A stretch of 64,000 nucleotides of DNA from Gemmatimonadaceae bacterium (lineage in GTDB: Bacteria; Gemmatimonadota; Gemmatimonadetes; Gemmatimonadales; Gemmatimonadaceae). A model generated the notes under the pieces. The model was not told the origin of the DNA. It saw nothing but the letters and a program-made list of their open reading frames with translations, and made no database searches. The DNA is taken from the NCBI GenBank assembly GCA_035533755.1, contig DATLTC010000026.1:62001-126000 (forward strand). Direction: 5' to 3'. This document shows, piece by piece, positions 1 through 9,262 of the stretch (position 1 is the first letter of the stretch; each line of letters opens with the position of its first letter). The translations under genes were made by a program, and so were the position numbers.

Positions 1-574
1 CCACGGTGAACACGGCCTGGTTGGTGAGGGGCTGCGTGTAGTTGGGCGAGCCGTTCACCGTGTAACCGAGCGCGATGCCGTTGCAGAAGAACTCGCCCAG
101 TTGCATCTCGGTGTAGCCGAGCAGGAAGTACATCTGCCCGGTTTCCGACGGCGTGCCCGGCACGTACTGCTGCAGCGCGAGGATCGCGTCCTGGATGCCG
201 CCGCGGGCCTGCTGCATGGTGGTGTACGCCGGGGAGACCACCGCGTCGTTGGACTGCACGTTGCGCTGGTCCCACGAGTTGCGCTGGGAGAAGGTGTCGC
301 CCGACTTGTACTCGTCGGTGAACAGGCCCGTCTCCAGCACCATGTTCTCCTGGTTGTTGTTGCCGCCGCCCACGGTCCAGTCGCGGAAGCGGCCCAGGGC
401 GCCGGTGCGTAGCGCTTCGGCGCCCGTGACGCCCACCACGTCGGACGGACTGATGACACCGGGCTGCTGCGGTTGCAGCAGCTGCTTGTTCATGTCACAG
501 GCGCCCACCAAAGTCAGCCCGAGTCCGACCGCAACCGCGACCGTCCATCGAGCGCGATCAATATGGCTCTTCAT
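1..574 (-). CDS. SusD/RagB-like outer-membrane lipoprotein, N-terminal part (runs off the left edge)
   Basis: This is the first 191 codons of a SusD/RagB-type nutrient-binding lipoprotein, the surface partner of the SusC channel encoded just upstream. The start at 574 gives a basic N-terminus, a hydrophobic stretch and a lipobox ending in Cys26 (TLVGAC), so it should be lipidated in the outer membrane. After the Cys it reads MNKQLLQPQQPGVISPS, nearly the same as the second SusD in this window (4393-5796). The start is preceded by CGAGGACGAT, which is also found before that second gene. It lies 22 bp behind the susC stop, so the pair is surely cotranscribed. The C-terminus lies outside the window. 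The ligand cannot be predicted. Confidence 0.9.
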   Translation of the reverse strand, partial: MKSHIDRARWTVAVAVGLGLTLVGACDMNKQLLQPQQPGVISPSDVVGVTGAEALRTGALGRFRDWTVGGGNNNQENMVLETGLFTDEYKSGDTFSQRNSWDQRNVQSNDAVVSPAYTTMQQARGGIQDAILALQQYVPGTPSETGQMYFLLGYTEMQLGEFFCNGIALGYTVNGSPNYTQPLTNQAVFTV

Positions 575-596
575 GAGAGTATCGTCCTCGAAGGAA

Positions 597-3500
597 TCAG
601 TAGTGGAGATTGAGGCGCAACGTGAAGTACGTCGGCGGCGCCGTGGTCGAGAAGGTGTTCTGCACGTCGCCGGTGCCGGTGCCGGAGCTGTTGTAGTTCT
701 CTTCCGGATCGACGCCCGTGTACTTGGTCCACAGGTGGAGGTTGCGGGCGCCGAGCGTGAGGTTGGCGCTCTCGGCGTGGCCGAGGAAGCGGGTCACGCG
801 GCGCGGCAGATTGACCACCGCCGACACCTCGCGCAGGCGCCAGAACTGGCCGTTGTCCAGGTAGCCTGCGCCCGTGGACGGATTCTGGTAGCGGAGCGCG
901 ACCAGGCGCGCCTGATCCCACAGCGCCGACTTCTGGTTGGACTCGGTGTAGCAGGAGTTGGTCTGCTGGCAATAGAACGACGTCGTGGCGTTGTACAGGC
1001 TGTAGCCGCCCTTGTAGTCCAGCAGGACGTTGATGCGCACCAGCCGGTTCAACAGGTCGAATCCGTTCTGCAGCGACACGATATCGCGCGGCTGCGACGA
1101 TCCCATGTACGAGAAGTTCGGATTCACGGTGACTTCGCTGGTCGAGATGTAGCCGTCCTTGTTGGCGTCGCTCCAGGTATAGGTGCGATAGAACAGCGCG
1201 TTCACCGGCAGGCCGATGGTGTCGCGGATGGAGCCGGTGCCGATGGTGGGATAGGGCTTTCCCGTGGATGGATTGGTGCCCAGCGACACCACCTTGTTGC
1301 TGTTGTGCGAGGCGGTGATGGTCACGTCCCAGCCGATCTGGTGCAGGTCCACGAGCTGCGCATTGACCGTGGCTTCGACGCCGTCGTTCTTGACCGACGC
1401 GATATTCGCGATCACGCTGGTGGTGGACGGCGCCGCGTTGGGCGCGATCGGCAGGTTGATGAGCGCGTCCCTGGTCTGCTTGCTGTAGTACGTCAGCTCC
1501 AGGTTCAGGCGGCTGTTCCACATCCGCGCGTCGAACCCACCCTCGAACTCCGACGATTTCTCGGGCTTGAGGTTGGCGTTGCCGAGTGCGTTGGCCCGGA
1601 GGCCTGGTGTGTCCACGCTGTTGATGTTGACCGTGGAAGCCGTGAACGTCTGCAGCGACGACGTGGCGCCGGGCTGCACGCCCGACGCGCCGTAGGCGCT
1701 GCGCAGCCGGAACTGGTCCAGCCACGAGAACTTGGGGAAGAACGACTCGTCGGACAGGATCCACGAGACGCTCGCCTTGGGATAGATCACGCGCTGGAAG
1801 TTGGTGCCGAACGCGCTGTTCTGGTCGGTGCGCACGGCCAGGGTGACGAACAGCCGGTCGCGCAGCGATGCCTGCTCCTGGATGTACAGCCCCAGCGTCT
1901 TCACGGCCGTGGCCGGGATGTTGGAGGCGCTGAGCACCGCGGCCGCGCCCACCGTCTGGGCGCCCGGCGGCAGCTGCGAGCCGCTGGCGCTGGATCCGTC
2001 GTTCTCAGCGTTCAGGTAGTCCGCGCCGATGGTGCTCTTGAGGTTGGCCCACGACCGGGCCTGCCAGGTGGACGTGCTCATCACCTTGGCGGTGAAGTCG
2101 CGGTTGTTGTTGTGAGCGTCGGTGATCGAGCCCTGCCGCGTGGTGCCCGAGTTGGGGCATTCGTTGAACCGGCAGAGCGTGAGGTTGTCGCGCACGGCCA
2201 GGTCGATGCCCACCGTCCCGTCGTTCTGCATCCACGAGAGCGGCCGCCAGCTGGCGTTGGTGCTCGCCGTGATGCGCTGGATGCCGGTCTGCACCAGCCG
2301 CTGGAAGATGTCGCCGGGCGTGAAGAACGCGTACCCGTGCTTGTCTTCACCCAGGGCACCGATGTTGCTGTAGCCGAGCCCGGAGTGCTGGAATCCCGGG
2401 TTGCTCCACGCGTTGTACAGATAGCTGAAGCTGTTGTTGTCCACCTGCGGCAGCCGCTGGTCGGTCTTGGCAAAGCCGGTGTTGACCGTGAGGTCGAACG
2501 TGGGGCTCAGCGAAGCCGTGAGGTTGGCGCGGAGGTTCTCCTGCTGGTACTGCTCGGGGTGCATCCACTCGTCGCGGATCTGGGTGCCCGCGGCGTTGAA
2601 CCGCGCCACCGAGAAGTCTGGCATCTTGAGGGGGCCGAGCTCGTTCTCGAGCGACCCGCCCACGAAGAACCGCACCGCCTCGGAGCCGCCGCTCATCTGC
2701 ACGCCGTACTGATTGCGATTCCCGGTGGTGAGCGGGGTGATGCCCGGGGTGCTGAGGATGTTCAACGAGGTGGTGCTGTCCACCACGCACGTGCCCGCCG
2801 GCAGGTTGGTGGCCATCAGGCAGCGGATCTGCGTGGCCGGACTCGCGGGGTTGTGCCCCCAGAGCGCGTACTGCGCGGGGTAATTGTTGCGATCCTTGAC
2901 CTGTCCCTGCTCGGCCGACCAGGTCCACTTGGTGTTGCCGGCCCGCCCCTTCTTGGTGGTGATCACGATCACGCCGTTGGCCGCGTCGGTGCCGTACAGC
3001 GTGGCCGCCGAGGGACCCTTCACGATCTCGACGTCCTCGATCTCGTCCGGGCTGAGCGTGTTCAGGAAGCTCTCGGACGTACCGCCCGTGGACACGCCGA
3101 TCGTGCCCGAGCTGATGCGGATGCCGTCCACGATATAGATGGGGTCGTTGTTCAACGACAGCGAGTTGAGGCCGCGGATGCGCACCACCGGCGCGGCACC
3201 CGTCATGCTGGCCGGCAGCACGACGACGCCCGGCGCCTTGGCCACCATCAGATCGGCCAGGTTGGTGATCGTCGACGTTTCCACGCGGTTGGACACATCG
3301 CCCAGCGTGGAGATCGCGTTGCCCAGCTCCACCTTGCGCTGCTCGCCCGTGGCGGTGGTCACCACATCCTGCAGTTTGACCACGCTCGCCGCCAGCGAGA
3401 AGTCGACCGTGACCGTCTGTCCGGCAGTGACCGTCACCGACTTTTTCTGTTCCTGATAGCCCACACGCAACACACGCACCTCGTGCGCGCCCGCCGGGGC

Positions 3501-3713
3501 GTTGCGAATCGTGTATCGACCATCCTGCGTCGTGGCGGTAGCCGCGCTCGTGCCCACGACGGTCACGCGCGCGTCGCCGACCGGCTCGTTGGTGCCCTGA
3601 GCCGTCACTCGCCCCGTGATCGTTCCCTGAGCGCGCAGCGAACCGCCGCTGAGCGCCAGGAGCAGAAGCGCGGCTGCATTGATCGCCACCAGCTTCCAGC
3701 GTCCCAATCGCAT
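597..3713 (-). CDS. SusC/RagA-family TonB-linked outer-membrane protein (copy 1)
   Basis: A 1038-residue TonB-dependent outer-membrane transporter that pairs with the SusD at 1-574 to import a large ligand. I place the start at 3713 because GGAGG lies 6 bp upstream and the protein then begins with a clean signal peptide (MRLGRWKL..., cleavage near Ala28). The open frame extends upstream to 3809 without such support. Domains in order are a carboxypeptidase-regulatory-like beta domain (about 30-110), a plug (about 115-235, with the family motif NDPIYIVDG), and a long beta-barrel ending in an aromatic residue (NLHY). It is a close paralogue of the protein at 5821-8952, which suggests tandem duplication. 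The substrate is unknown. Confidence 0.93.
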   Translation of the reverse strand: MRLGRWKLVAINAAALLLLALSGGSLRAQGTITGRVTAQGTNEPVGDARVTVVGTSAATATTQDGRYTIRNAPAGAHEVRVLRVGYQEQKKSVTVTAGQTVTVDFSLAASVVKLQDVVTTATGEQRKVELGNAISTLGDVSNRVETSTITNLADLMVAKAPGVVVLPASMTGAAPVVRIRGLNSLSLNNDPIYIVDGIRISSGTIGVSTGGTSESFLNTLSPDEIEDVEIVKGPSAATLYGTDAANGVIVITTKKGRAGNTKWTWSAEQGQVKDRNNYPAQYALWGHNPASPATQIRCLMATNLPAGTCVVDSTTSLNILSTPGITPLTTGNRNQYGVQMSGGSEAVRFFVGGSLENELGPLKMPDFSVARFNAAGTQIRDEWMHPEQYQQENLRANLTASLSPTFDLTVNTGFAKTDQRLPQVDNNSFSYLYNAWSNPGFQHSGLGYSNIGALGEDKHGYAFFTPGDIFQRLVQTGIQRITASTNASWRPLSWMQNDGTVGIDLAVRDNLTLCRFNECPNSGTTRQGSITDAHNNNRDFTAKVMSTSTWQARSWANLKSTIGADYLNAENDGSSASGSQLPPGAQTVGAAAVLSASNIPATAVKTLGLYIQEQASLRDRLFVTLAVRTDQNSAFGTNFQRVIYPKASVSWILSDESFFPKFSWLDQFRLRSAYGASGVQPGATSSLQTFTASTVNINSVDTPGLRANALGNANLKPEKSSEFEGGFDARMWNSRLNLELTYYSKQTRDALINLPIAPNAAPSTTSVIANIASVKNDGVEATVNAQLVDLHQIGWDVTITASHNSNKVVSLGTNPSTGKPYPTIGTGSIRDTIGLPVNALFYRTYTWSDANKDGYISTSEVTVNPNFSYMGSSQPRDIVSLQNGFDLLNRLVRINVLLDYKGGYSLYNATTSFYCQQTNSCYTESNQKSALWDQARLVALRYQNPSTGAGYLDNGQFWRLREVSAVVNLPRRVTRFLGHAESANLTLGARNLHLWTKYTGVDPEENYNSSGTGTGDVQNTFSTTAPPTYFTLRLNLHY

Positions 3714-4312
3714 TGTCTGCCTCCAGTGATCGCCGCTCCCCTTGCGGCACGGCCGAAAACTCCGGGCGCGACGGGGGGTCACGCGCCGGTCCTGAACGGC
3801 AATCGCCATTAGGCGTGCGACAACCGAACGGTCGGTTGCCGCAGCATCACTTCATGTCCAGCGGTGGGTCGGATTCGCGAGCCTGACGCGGTACTTGCTA
3901 GCGTCCATTCCTGGGGGGTGGAGCGCTTCGCTTTGGAGATCGTCGCTGAAGGATGGTTGCCCTTGGAATACGATTCCACATATGGCCACCGCGCGACGTC
4001 TCTCGAACTATGACCTAGTAACTGTGAGATCATCGCGGCGCGTCACATCATGTCGCGCGATGCGTACAACACGAGTGGCGCCCATACAGTTGCTTCTCGC
4101 ATCGCGCTTCCGCCGCATGCGCGGCATGGCCGAACGCCCCGTCACGCAAACGCGACAGCCCGCGTCATGCATGCGACACGGGCTGAGCGAGCGAGATGGT
4201 ATTCCAGTTTGATGGGCGCCGATCAATGCACGCGTGAATCGTCGGTGGATCCCAGCCAATCATTCGGCCAATCATTCATATAGAAGTGCCCGACCACGCC
4301 GCAGAAAACGAA
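3714..4312 (-). promoter_or_regulatory. 600-bp gene-free region upstream of susC copy 1, with palindrome and direct repeat
   Basis: No credible gene is visible here; the short open frames have no ribosome site and no family resemblance. It is the upstream region of the susCD copy-1 operon and therefore should hold its promoter. Two ordered elements stand out. One is a perfect inverted repeat TGGAAT-ACG-ATTCCA at 3964-3978. The other is a direct repeat GCCAATCATTC at 4255-4265 and 4267-4277. Either could be a regulator site for substrate-dependent control, but this is inference. I could not fix a convincing -35/-10 pair. Confidence 0.45.
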
Positions 4313-4344
4313 CGCGGGGGGCGACACCCTCGTCGCCCCCCGCG
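4313..4344 (-). terminator. Rho-independent terminator of susCD copy 2
   Basis: A perfect 13-bp GC-rich stem (CGCGGGGGGCGAC with its complement) closes a 6-nt loop about 50 bp past the susD copy-2 stop. On the minus strand it is followed by a T-rich stretch (GTTCGTTTTC). This separates the two susCD operons, so copy 1 needs its own promoter. Confidence 0.85.
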
Positions 4345-4392
4345 CTCACTGCGTTCCATCATGCCGCCGACCGCGCGGCCCATCCCGAAGGA

Positions 4393-5796
4393 TCAGGCGT
4401 TGTTGTCGATGCAGCCGTGGAAGTTGGGGTTTGTCATTTCGTAATCGGGCACCGGGAATGCAACCTCCGTGCCGAACTGGCCGGACGGCGTGCCGTTGCG
4501 CGTGAAACCGCCCGACGGGAAGACCTGGTCCTGCGTGCGGCCGTACTGCCGGACCAGCCGGCGCAGATCGTCCATCCGATAGCCGCGCTCGAACTGCCAG
4601 AGCGCCTTCTCGCGGAAGAACACGTTGGTGGCCGTGGTCTTGTCGGGCGGCATGGGCAACGGTGCCATGGCCGGGATCTTGAACACGCCGATCACCTGCG
4701 GCGACGTGCGGAGCGCATTCAGAATGCCCATCATCCCGGCGATGTCACCGGTCTGGAGCTTGGATTCGGCCACGATCAACTGCGCGTCGATTCCCGTGAG
4801 CGGCGGCGTCGGATCGTCGCGCCCCCAGTTGTTCACCTGCACGAAGTCCGAGTGGTTGTCCTCGGCCTTCTGGTGCGTATCGGTGATCGACACCCGTGGG
4901 TCGTTCAACTCGGCGAACGGGATGGCATTGAAGATCTGGCCCGCCACGTCCACGCTGTCGCCCGCCGAGTAGCGCTTGACGCTCGGCCCTTCCACCCACC
5001 ATTCGTTGTCGAAGGTGGTCTGCGAGTACGTGAAGTTGTACTGGAAGTTGGTGGGCACCGACGCCACCGTGGCTGCGGCGCCGGCAAAGTCGCCGAGGTC
5101 CACCTGCGCACGCGCCTTGGTCACGAGCGCCGCGTACTTGATGTTCAGCGTGCCGGGGTCCGAGGCCGTGAGATACGTGAGCGCCGTGTCCATGCGGGCG
5201 CTGGCCAGCTTGAAGCCATCGGCATCCATGAGCGGCTGCGTGTACTGCGGCACGCCGTTCACCGTCTCGCCGAACGGAATGCCGTTGCAGAACGCCTCCG
5301 ACATCTCCATCTCGATGTACCCCATCATCAGATACATCTCGCCCACGTGCTGCTTGCCGGTGGCGGACGGATCGTACGTCGCCAGCGCGTTGATGGCGTC
5401 GCGGGCACGCCCGCGCGCCTGCTGCGCCGCGTTGTAGAGGGCCGTCAGCACCACGTCGTTCGTGGCCAGGTTGCGCTGGTCGTCGTCGTTGCGCTGCGAG
5501 AAGGTATCCACCGAGCGAATTTCGTCGGTGAACAGCGCCTCCCAGTTCCACAGCGCCTCCTGGTTGCTGCCGCTGTTGGTGGGACTGCCGTTCATCACCT
5601 TGTTCCATTGGCCCAGGGCGCCCGCGTAGAGGGCGTCGGCCGCGGTGGCGGTAGTCACGGCGGACGGGCTGATGACGCCCGGCTGCTGCGGCTGGAGCAG
5701 TTGATTCTGTACGTCACAGGCCCCGAGGAACAGGGTGCCGCAGGCGACCGCGAGTGCCGCGGTAGCCCCTCGAGCCCGATGGCTGAGTTTCTTCAT
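4393..5796 (-). CDS. SusD/RagB-like outer-membrane lipoprotein (copy 2)
   Basis: A complete 467-residue SusD/RagB-type lipoprotein. The signal sequence ends in a lipobox LFLGAC with the lipidated Cys at residue 27. The mature part begins with an asparagine/glutamine-rich segment and continues with the helical, TPR-like SusD architecture expected for a substrate-binding lid over a SusC barrel. It follows susC copy 2 by 24 bp and is succeeded by a strong terminator, so the operon is just these two genes. The start is preceded by GAGGACGAT. The family is clear from its partner and its N-terminus. The substrate is unknown. Confidence 0.92.
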   Translation of the reverse strand: MKKLSHRARGATAALAVACGTLFLGACDVQNQLLQPQQPGVISPSAVTTATAADALYAGALGQWNKVMNGSPTNSGSNQEALWNWEALFTDEIRSVDTFSQRNDDDQRNLATNDVVLTALYNAAQQARGRARDAINALATYDPSATGKQHVGEMYLMMGYIEMEMSEAFCNGIPFGETVNGVPQYTQPLMDADGFKLASARMDTALTYLTASDPGTLNIKYAALVTKARAQVDLGDFAGAAATVASVPTNFQYNFTYSQTTFDNEWWVEGPSVKRYSAGDSVDVAGQIFNAIPFAELNDPRVSITDTHQKAEDNHSDFVQVNNWGRDDPTPPLTGIDAQLIVAESKLQTGDIAGMMGILNALRTSPQVIGVFKIPAMAPLPMPPDKTTATNVFFREKALWQFERGYRMDDLRRLVRQYGRTQDQVFPSGGFTRNGTPSGQFGTEVAFPVPDYEMTNPNFHGCIDNNA

Positions 5797-5820
5797 CGTT
5801 AGATCGTCCTCGACGGGGTC

Positions 5821-8800
5821 TTAGTAGTGGAGATTCAGGCGCACGATGAAATACGTCGGCGGCGCGAGAGTGGAAAAGTCGGTCTGGGTGTCGCCCGTGG
5901 CATAGTTCGACTCGGGATCGACGCCCGTGTAGGGAGTCCAGGTGTGGAGATTGCGCGCCGAGAACACGAGCTGCGCGTCGCGCGCCCGGATCCGGTTGGC
6001 CACCACCTGCGGCAGCGTCAGCGCCGCCGAGACCTCGCGGAGCTTCCAGAACTGGCCATTCTCCAGGAACCCATAGTTGGACGGCGTGGGGTTCTTGGCG
6101 CTCGAGTTGGCCACGCCACGCGCCTGATCCTTGAGCGACGTGGACTTGAGGTTGTTCGAGTACCAGGTGGAGAAGTTCTGCGAATAGAAGCTGTACGACT
6201 GGTTGTACAGGATGTTGCCACCCTTGTAGTCGGTCAGCACCGTGATGCGCAGCTTGTGGTTCAACAGGTCGAAGCCGTTGGTGACCGAGAAGATGTCACG
6301 CGGCGCCGTGTAGCCGGCGTAGACGTATTTCCCCGAGACCGTCACCTCGTTCGGCGTGATGATGCCGTCGTGGTTCGAGTCGGCAAAGGTGTACGGCCGC
6401 GAGAACGCCGCGTTCACGGGCAGTCCGACCGAATCGCGATACACGCCGGTGCCGATGGTCAGGTTGGGCTTGCCGCTGGGATCCTTGCCGAGCGACAGGA
6501 TCTTGTTGCTGTTGTGCGACGCGGAGACGGTCACGTCCCAGCCCAGCGCGCGCGTGTCGATGAGCGACGCGTCGACCTCGAGCTCGAGGCCCGAGTTCTC
6601 AACCGACGCCAGGTTCTTGAGCACCGACAACGACGAGGCGCCGGACGACGCGGCGAGCTGCTGACTGATCAGCGCGTCGTGCGTCTGCTTGTTGTAGTAG
6701 GTGAAGCTCAGGTGCGCGCGGTTGTCGACCACCGTGGCCTCGAATCCACCTTCGAATTCCGCCGAACGTTCCGGCTTGAGGTTCGGGTTGCCGAGGGCCG
6801 CCGCAAGGAGGCCCGGCAGGTCGGCGCTATTGGTGGTGCCGGCGATGGCGGCGATGTTGGCCGTCTGCGCGGCGTAGGTGCGCAGGGCTACCGTGCCGCC
6901 GGGCGACACGCCCGAGGCGCCGTACGCACTACGCAGCCGGAACTGGTTGAGCCACGAGTACTTGGGGAAGAAGCGCTCGTCGGAGATGATCCACGAGAGG
7001 CTCGCCTTGGGATAGACGATGCGCTGGAACTGCGTGCCGAACGAGCTGTTCTGGTCGGTACGGGCGGCGACGGTGAGGAACATCCGATCGCGGAACGCCG
7101 CCTCTTCCTGCACGTACACGCCGAGCGTCTTGTTCACGGTCTGCAACGTGTTGCCGGCGTTCTTGGTGGCCGCCGCGCCAACCGTCTGCGCGCCCGGCGG
7201 AAGGTTGGTGCCGCTGCCGAAGACGCCGTCGGTTTCGCCGTTGGTGTAGTCGGCGCCGACCGTGGTGGTCACGATCAGGTTGGACCGCGCCTGCCAGTGC
7301 GAGTTGCTCACCAGCTTGGCCGAGACGTTACGGAAGTTGGTCTGGGTCTGGCTGACGCTGCCCTGGCGCTGCGTACCCGAGTTGGGGCACTCACCGAACC
7401 GGCAGATCTGGATCTCGTCGTTGTTGGCCAGATCGATGCCGGCCGTGCCCTGGTTGGTCATCCAGGAGAACGGACGCCACTGCGCGTCGGCCGAGCCGAT
7501 GAAGCGCTGCGTCCCGTTGGCATGGTACACCTGGAACGTCTGCGCCGGGCTGAAGCCGCCGTACCCGTTGCGGAACTCGCCGAGCGAGCCGAGTTCGTTG
7601 TAACCCAGGCCGCTGTGATTGAAGCCCGGGTTGTTGAGGGCGCTGTAGATGAAGCTGTAGGTGTTGTTGTCCGTCTGCGGGAGCCGCTGGTTGGTATTGG
7701 AATACCCGGCGGTCATCGTGAGATCGAATCTGGGCGAGAGACTGGCGCTCAGGTTCGTGCGCAGGTTGTACGACTGGAACTGCTCCGGGTGCAGCCATTC
7801 GTCGCGCATCGGCGTGCCCATGGTGTCCACCAGGGTGGCCTGCGCGAACTTGGGCATCGTGATCGGCCCGATCTCGTTCTGGACGTCGCCGCTCACGAAG
7901 AACCGCACCTGGTCGGAGCCGCCGCTGGTCTGCATGCCGTACATGTTCCGGTTGCCGACCGTGAACGGCGTGGTGGCCGGATTGGTCAGCACGTTGAACG
8001 AGGTGAGGCTGTCGGCCACGCAACTACCCAGGCTCTGGCTGACGAGCGTGCAGCGCTGCAGGGTGCCGGTGGTGGCGCTGTGCCCCCACGTGGCGTAGGT
8101 GGTGGGATACTTGTTCCGATCGTCCACCGCGCCCTGCTCGCCGAACCAGGACCAGCGCGTGGCGCCCGCCCGGCCCCGCTTGGTGGTGATCACGATCACG
8201 CCGTTGGCGGCGTCGGTGCCATACAGCGTAGCCGCCGACGGCCCCTTCACGATCTCCACGTCCTGGATCTCGTTGGGATCGAGGTCGTTGAGCAGGCTGG
8301 CGCTCGTGCCGCCCGTGCCCAGGTTGAGCGTGCTCGTGTTCATGCGCACGCCGTCGATCACGTAGATCGGGTCGTTGCTGATGCCGCTGCCGGCGGTGGC
8401 CAGCGAGCCGATGCCGCGGATGCGGACCGTGGGCGCCGAGCCCGTCATTGCGCCCGGCAGCACCACCACGCCCGGCGACTTGGCCACCATCAGGTCGGCC
8501 AGGTTGTTGACCGGCGTGGTCTCGACCTTCTGGTCCACGTTGCCCAGGGTGGACACCGAGTTTCCGATCTCCACGCGCCGTTGTTCACCCGTGGCGGTGG
8601 TGACGATCTCCGACAGCTGGACGACCGCCTGCGTCATCGAGAAGTCCAGCGTCGCGGTCTCACCGGTGACGACGGTGACCGGCTTCTTGAGTTCGCGGTA
8701 GCCCACGCGAATGACGCGAACCTCGACCGCGCCCGCCGGTACGTCCCGGAGCGTATATCGGCCGTCCGCTCCGGTTACCGTCCGGAGGCTCGTTCCCGCG

Positions 8801-8952
8801 AGCATCACGCGGCTGTCACTGAGCGGTTCGTTCGTACCGGTGGCCGTAACGCGTCCGGTCACGGTACCCTGTGCCTTCACGGACGACGCGGTGACCATCA
8901 GGAGTAGCGCGGCCGCACCGGCCGCGAACAGCTTCCAGCGTCCCAAACGCAT
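5821..8952 (-). CDS. SusC/RagA-family TonB-linked outer-membrane protein (copy 2)
   Basis: A 1043-residue TonB-dependent transporter. The start at 8952 has GGAGG 5 bp upstream and yields a signal peptide MRLGRWKLFAAG... cut near Ala27. Upstream in-frame codons to 9132 are unlikely to be translated. A carboxypeptidase-regulatory-like domain (about 30-110) is followed by the plug (NDPIYVIDG motif near residue 170) and a beta-barrel ending in NLHY. Domain order, many plug motifs and the C-terminal strand match copy 1 (597-3713). The two pairs are therefore diverged tandem duplicates, perhaps with different ligands. Confidence 0.93.
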   Translation of the reverse strand: MRLGRWKLFAAGAAALLLMVTASSVKAQGTVTGRVTATGTNEPLSDSRVMLAGTSLRTVTGADGRYTLRDVPAGAVEVRVIRVGYRELKKPVTVVTGETATLDFSMTQAVVQLSEIVTTATGEQRRVEIGNSVSTLGNVDQKVETTPVNNLADLMVAKSPGVVVLPGAMTGSAPTVRIRGIGSLATAGSGISNDPIYVIDGVRMNTSTLNLGTGGTSASLLNDLDPNEIQDVEIVKGPSAATLYGTDAANGVIVITTKRGRAGATRWSWFGEQGAVDDRNKYPTTYATWGHSATTGTLQRCTLVSQSLGSCVADSLTSFNVLTNPATTPFTVGNRNMYGMQTSGGSDQVRFFVSGDVQNEIGPITMPKFAQATLVDTMGTPMRDEWLHPEQFQSYNLRTNLSASLSPRFDLTMTAGYSNTNQRLPQTDNNTYSFIYSALNNPGFNHSGLGYNELGSLGEFRNGYGGFSPAQTFQVYHANGTQRFIGSADAQWRPFSWMTNQGTAGIDLANNDEIQICRFGECPNSGTQRQGSVSQTQTNFRNVSAKLVSNSHWQARSNLIVTTTVGADYTNGETDGVFGSGTNLPPGAQTVGAAATKNAGNTLQTVNKTLGVYVQEEAAFRDRMFLTVAARTDQNSSFGTQFQRIVYPKASLSWIISDERFFPKYSWLNQFRLRSAYGASGVSPGGTVALRTYAAQTANIAAIAGTTNSADLPGLLAAALGNPNLKPERSAEFEGGFEATVVDNRAHLSFTYYNKQTHDALISQQLAASSGASSLSVLKNLASVENSGLELEVDASLIDTRALGWDVTVSASHNSNKILSLGKDPSGKPNLTIGTGVYRDSVGLPVNAAFSRPYTFADSNHDGIITPNEVTVSGKYVYAGYTAPRDIFSVTNGFDLLNHKLRITVLTDYKGGNILYNQSYSFYSQNFSTWYSNNLKSTSLKDQARGVANSSAKNPTPSNYGFLENGQFWKLREVSAALTLPQVVANRIRARDAQLVFSARNLHTWTPYTGVDPESNYATGDTQTDFSTLAPPTYFIVRLNLHY

Positions 8953-9262
8953 GGTAATCCTCCGGTAGACGCCGCCCGGGTGGGTGGCGGGTGGGGGGGT
9001 AATGCTTGGCGGAGAGCCGAGACCGAAACTGGTGTCTCGTAAGGGCGGGAAAGAGCGACTCGCAGGACCACGCACGGCGTTGATACCTGCAATGTCCCGA
9101 TGGCTAACCATCCAATGGGAGCCAAGCGTCACATGTCATCCTATGGGATGTCTGGCCAGATTATGGCTGCATTCCCGGCGCGAATTTCATAATAGGATGC
9201 AGGGCAATGAGTTGCGGACGGAACACCTGTATCGCGCCGTATTGGTGCCCACCAACATCCGG
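8953..9262 (-). promoter_or_regulatory. 310-bp gene-free upstream region of susC copy 2
   Basis: No gene is visible. The region should contain the promoter of susCD copy 2 and the end of the ffh-rnhB transcript. It holds a CATCC-TATG-GGATG inverted repeat (9137-9150) next to a perfect 10-bp palindrome TCTGGCCAGA (9151-9160). CTGCAT and ATGCAG arms also flank an AT-richer core around 9172-9203. These could be operator or terminator elements. None is followed by a clear T-run. Confidence 0.35.

Noticed and set aside
153-3812. Very long open frame on the plus strand antisense to susC copy 1
   Set aside because: It is Arg/His/Val-rich, has no family resemblance and mirrors the codon bias of the real minus-strand gene, which has a signal peptide, ribosome site and known domains.
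3895-4283. Short plus-strand open frames in the gap upstream of susC copy 1
   Set aside because: No ribosome site, biased composition, and they overlap each other in different frames; better explained as a control region.
5827-8907. Long plus-strand open frame antisense to susC copy 2
   Set aside because: Same reason: a high-GC shadow of a well-supported gene.
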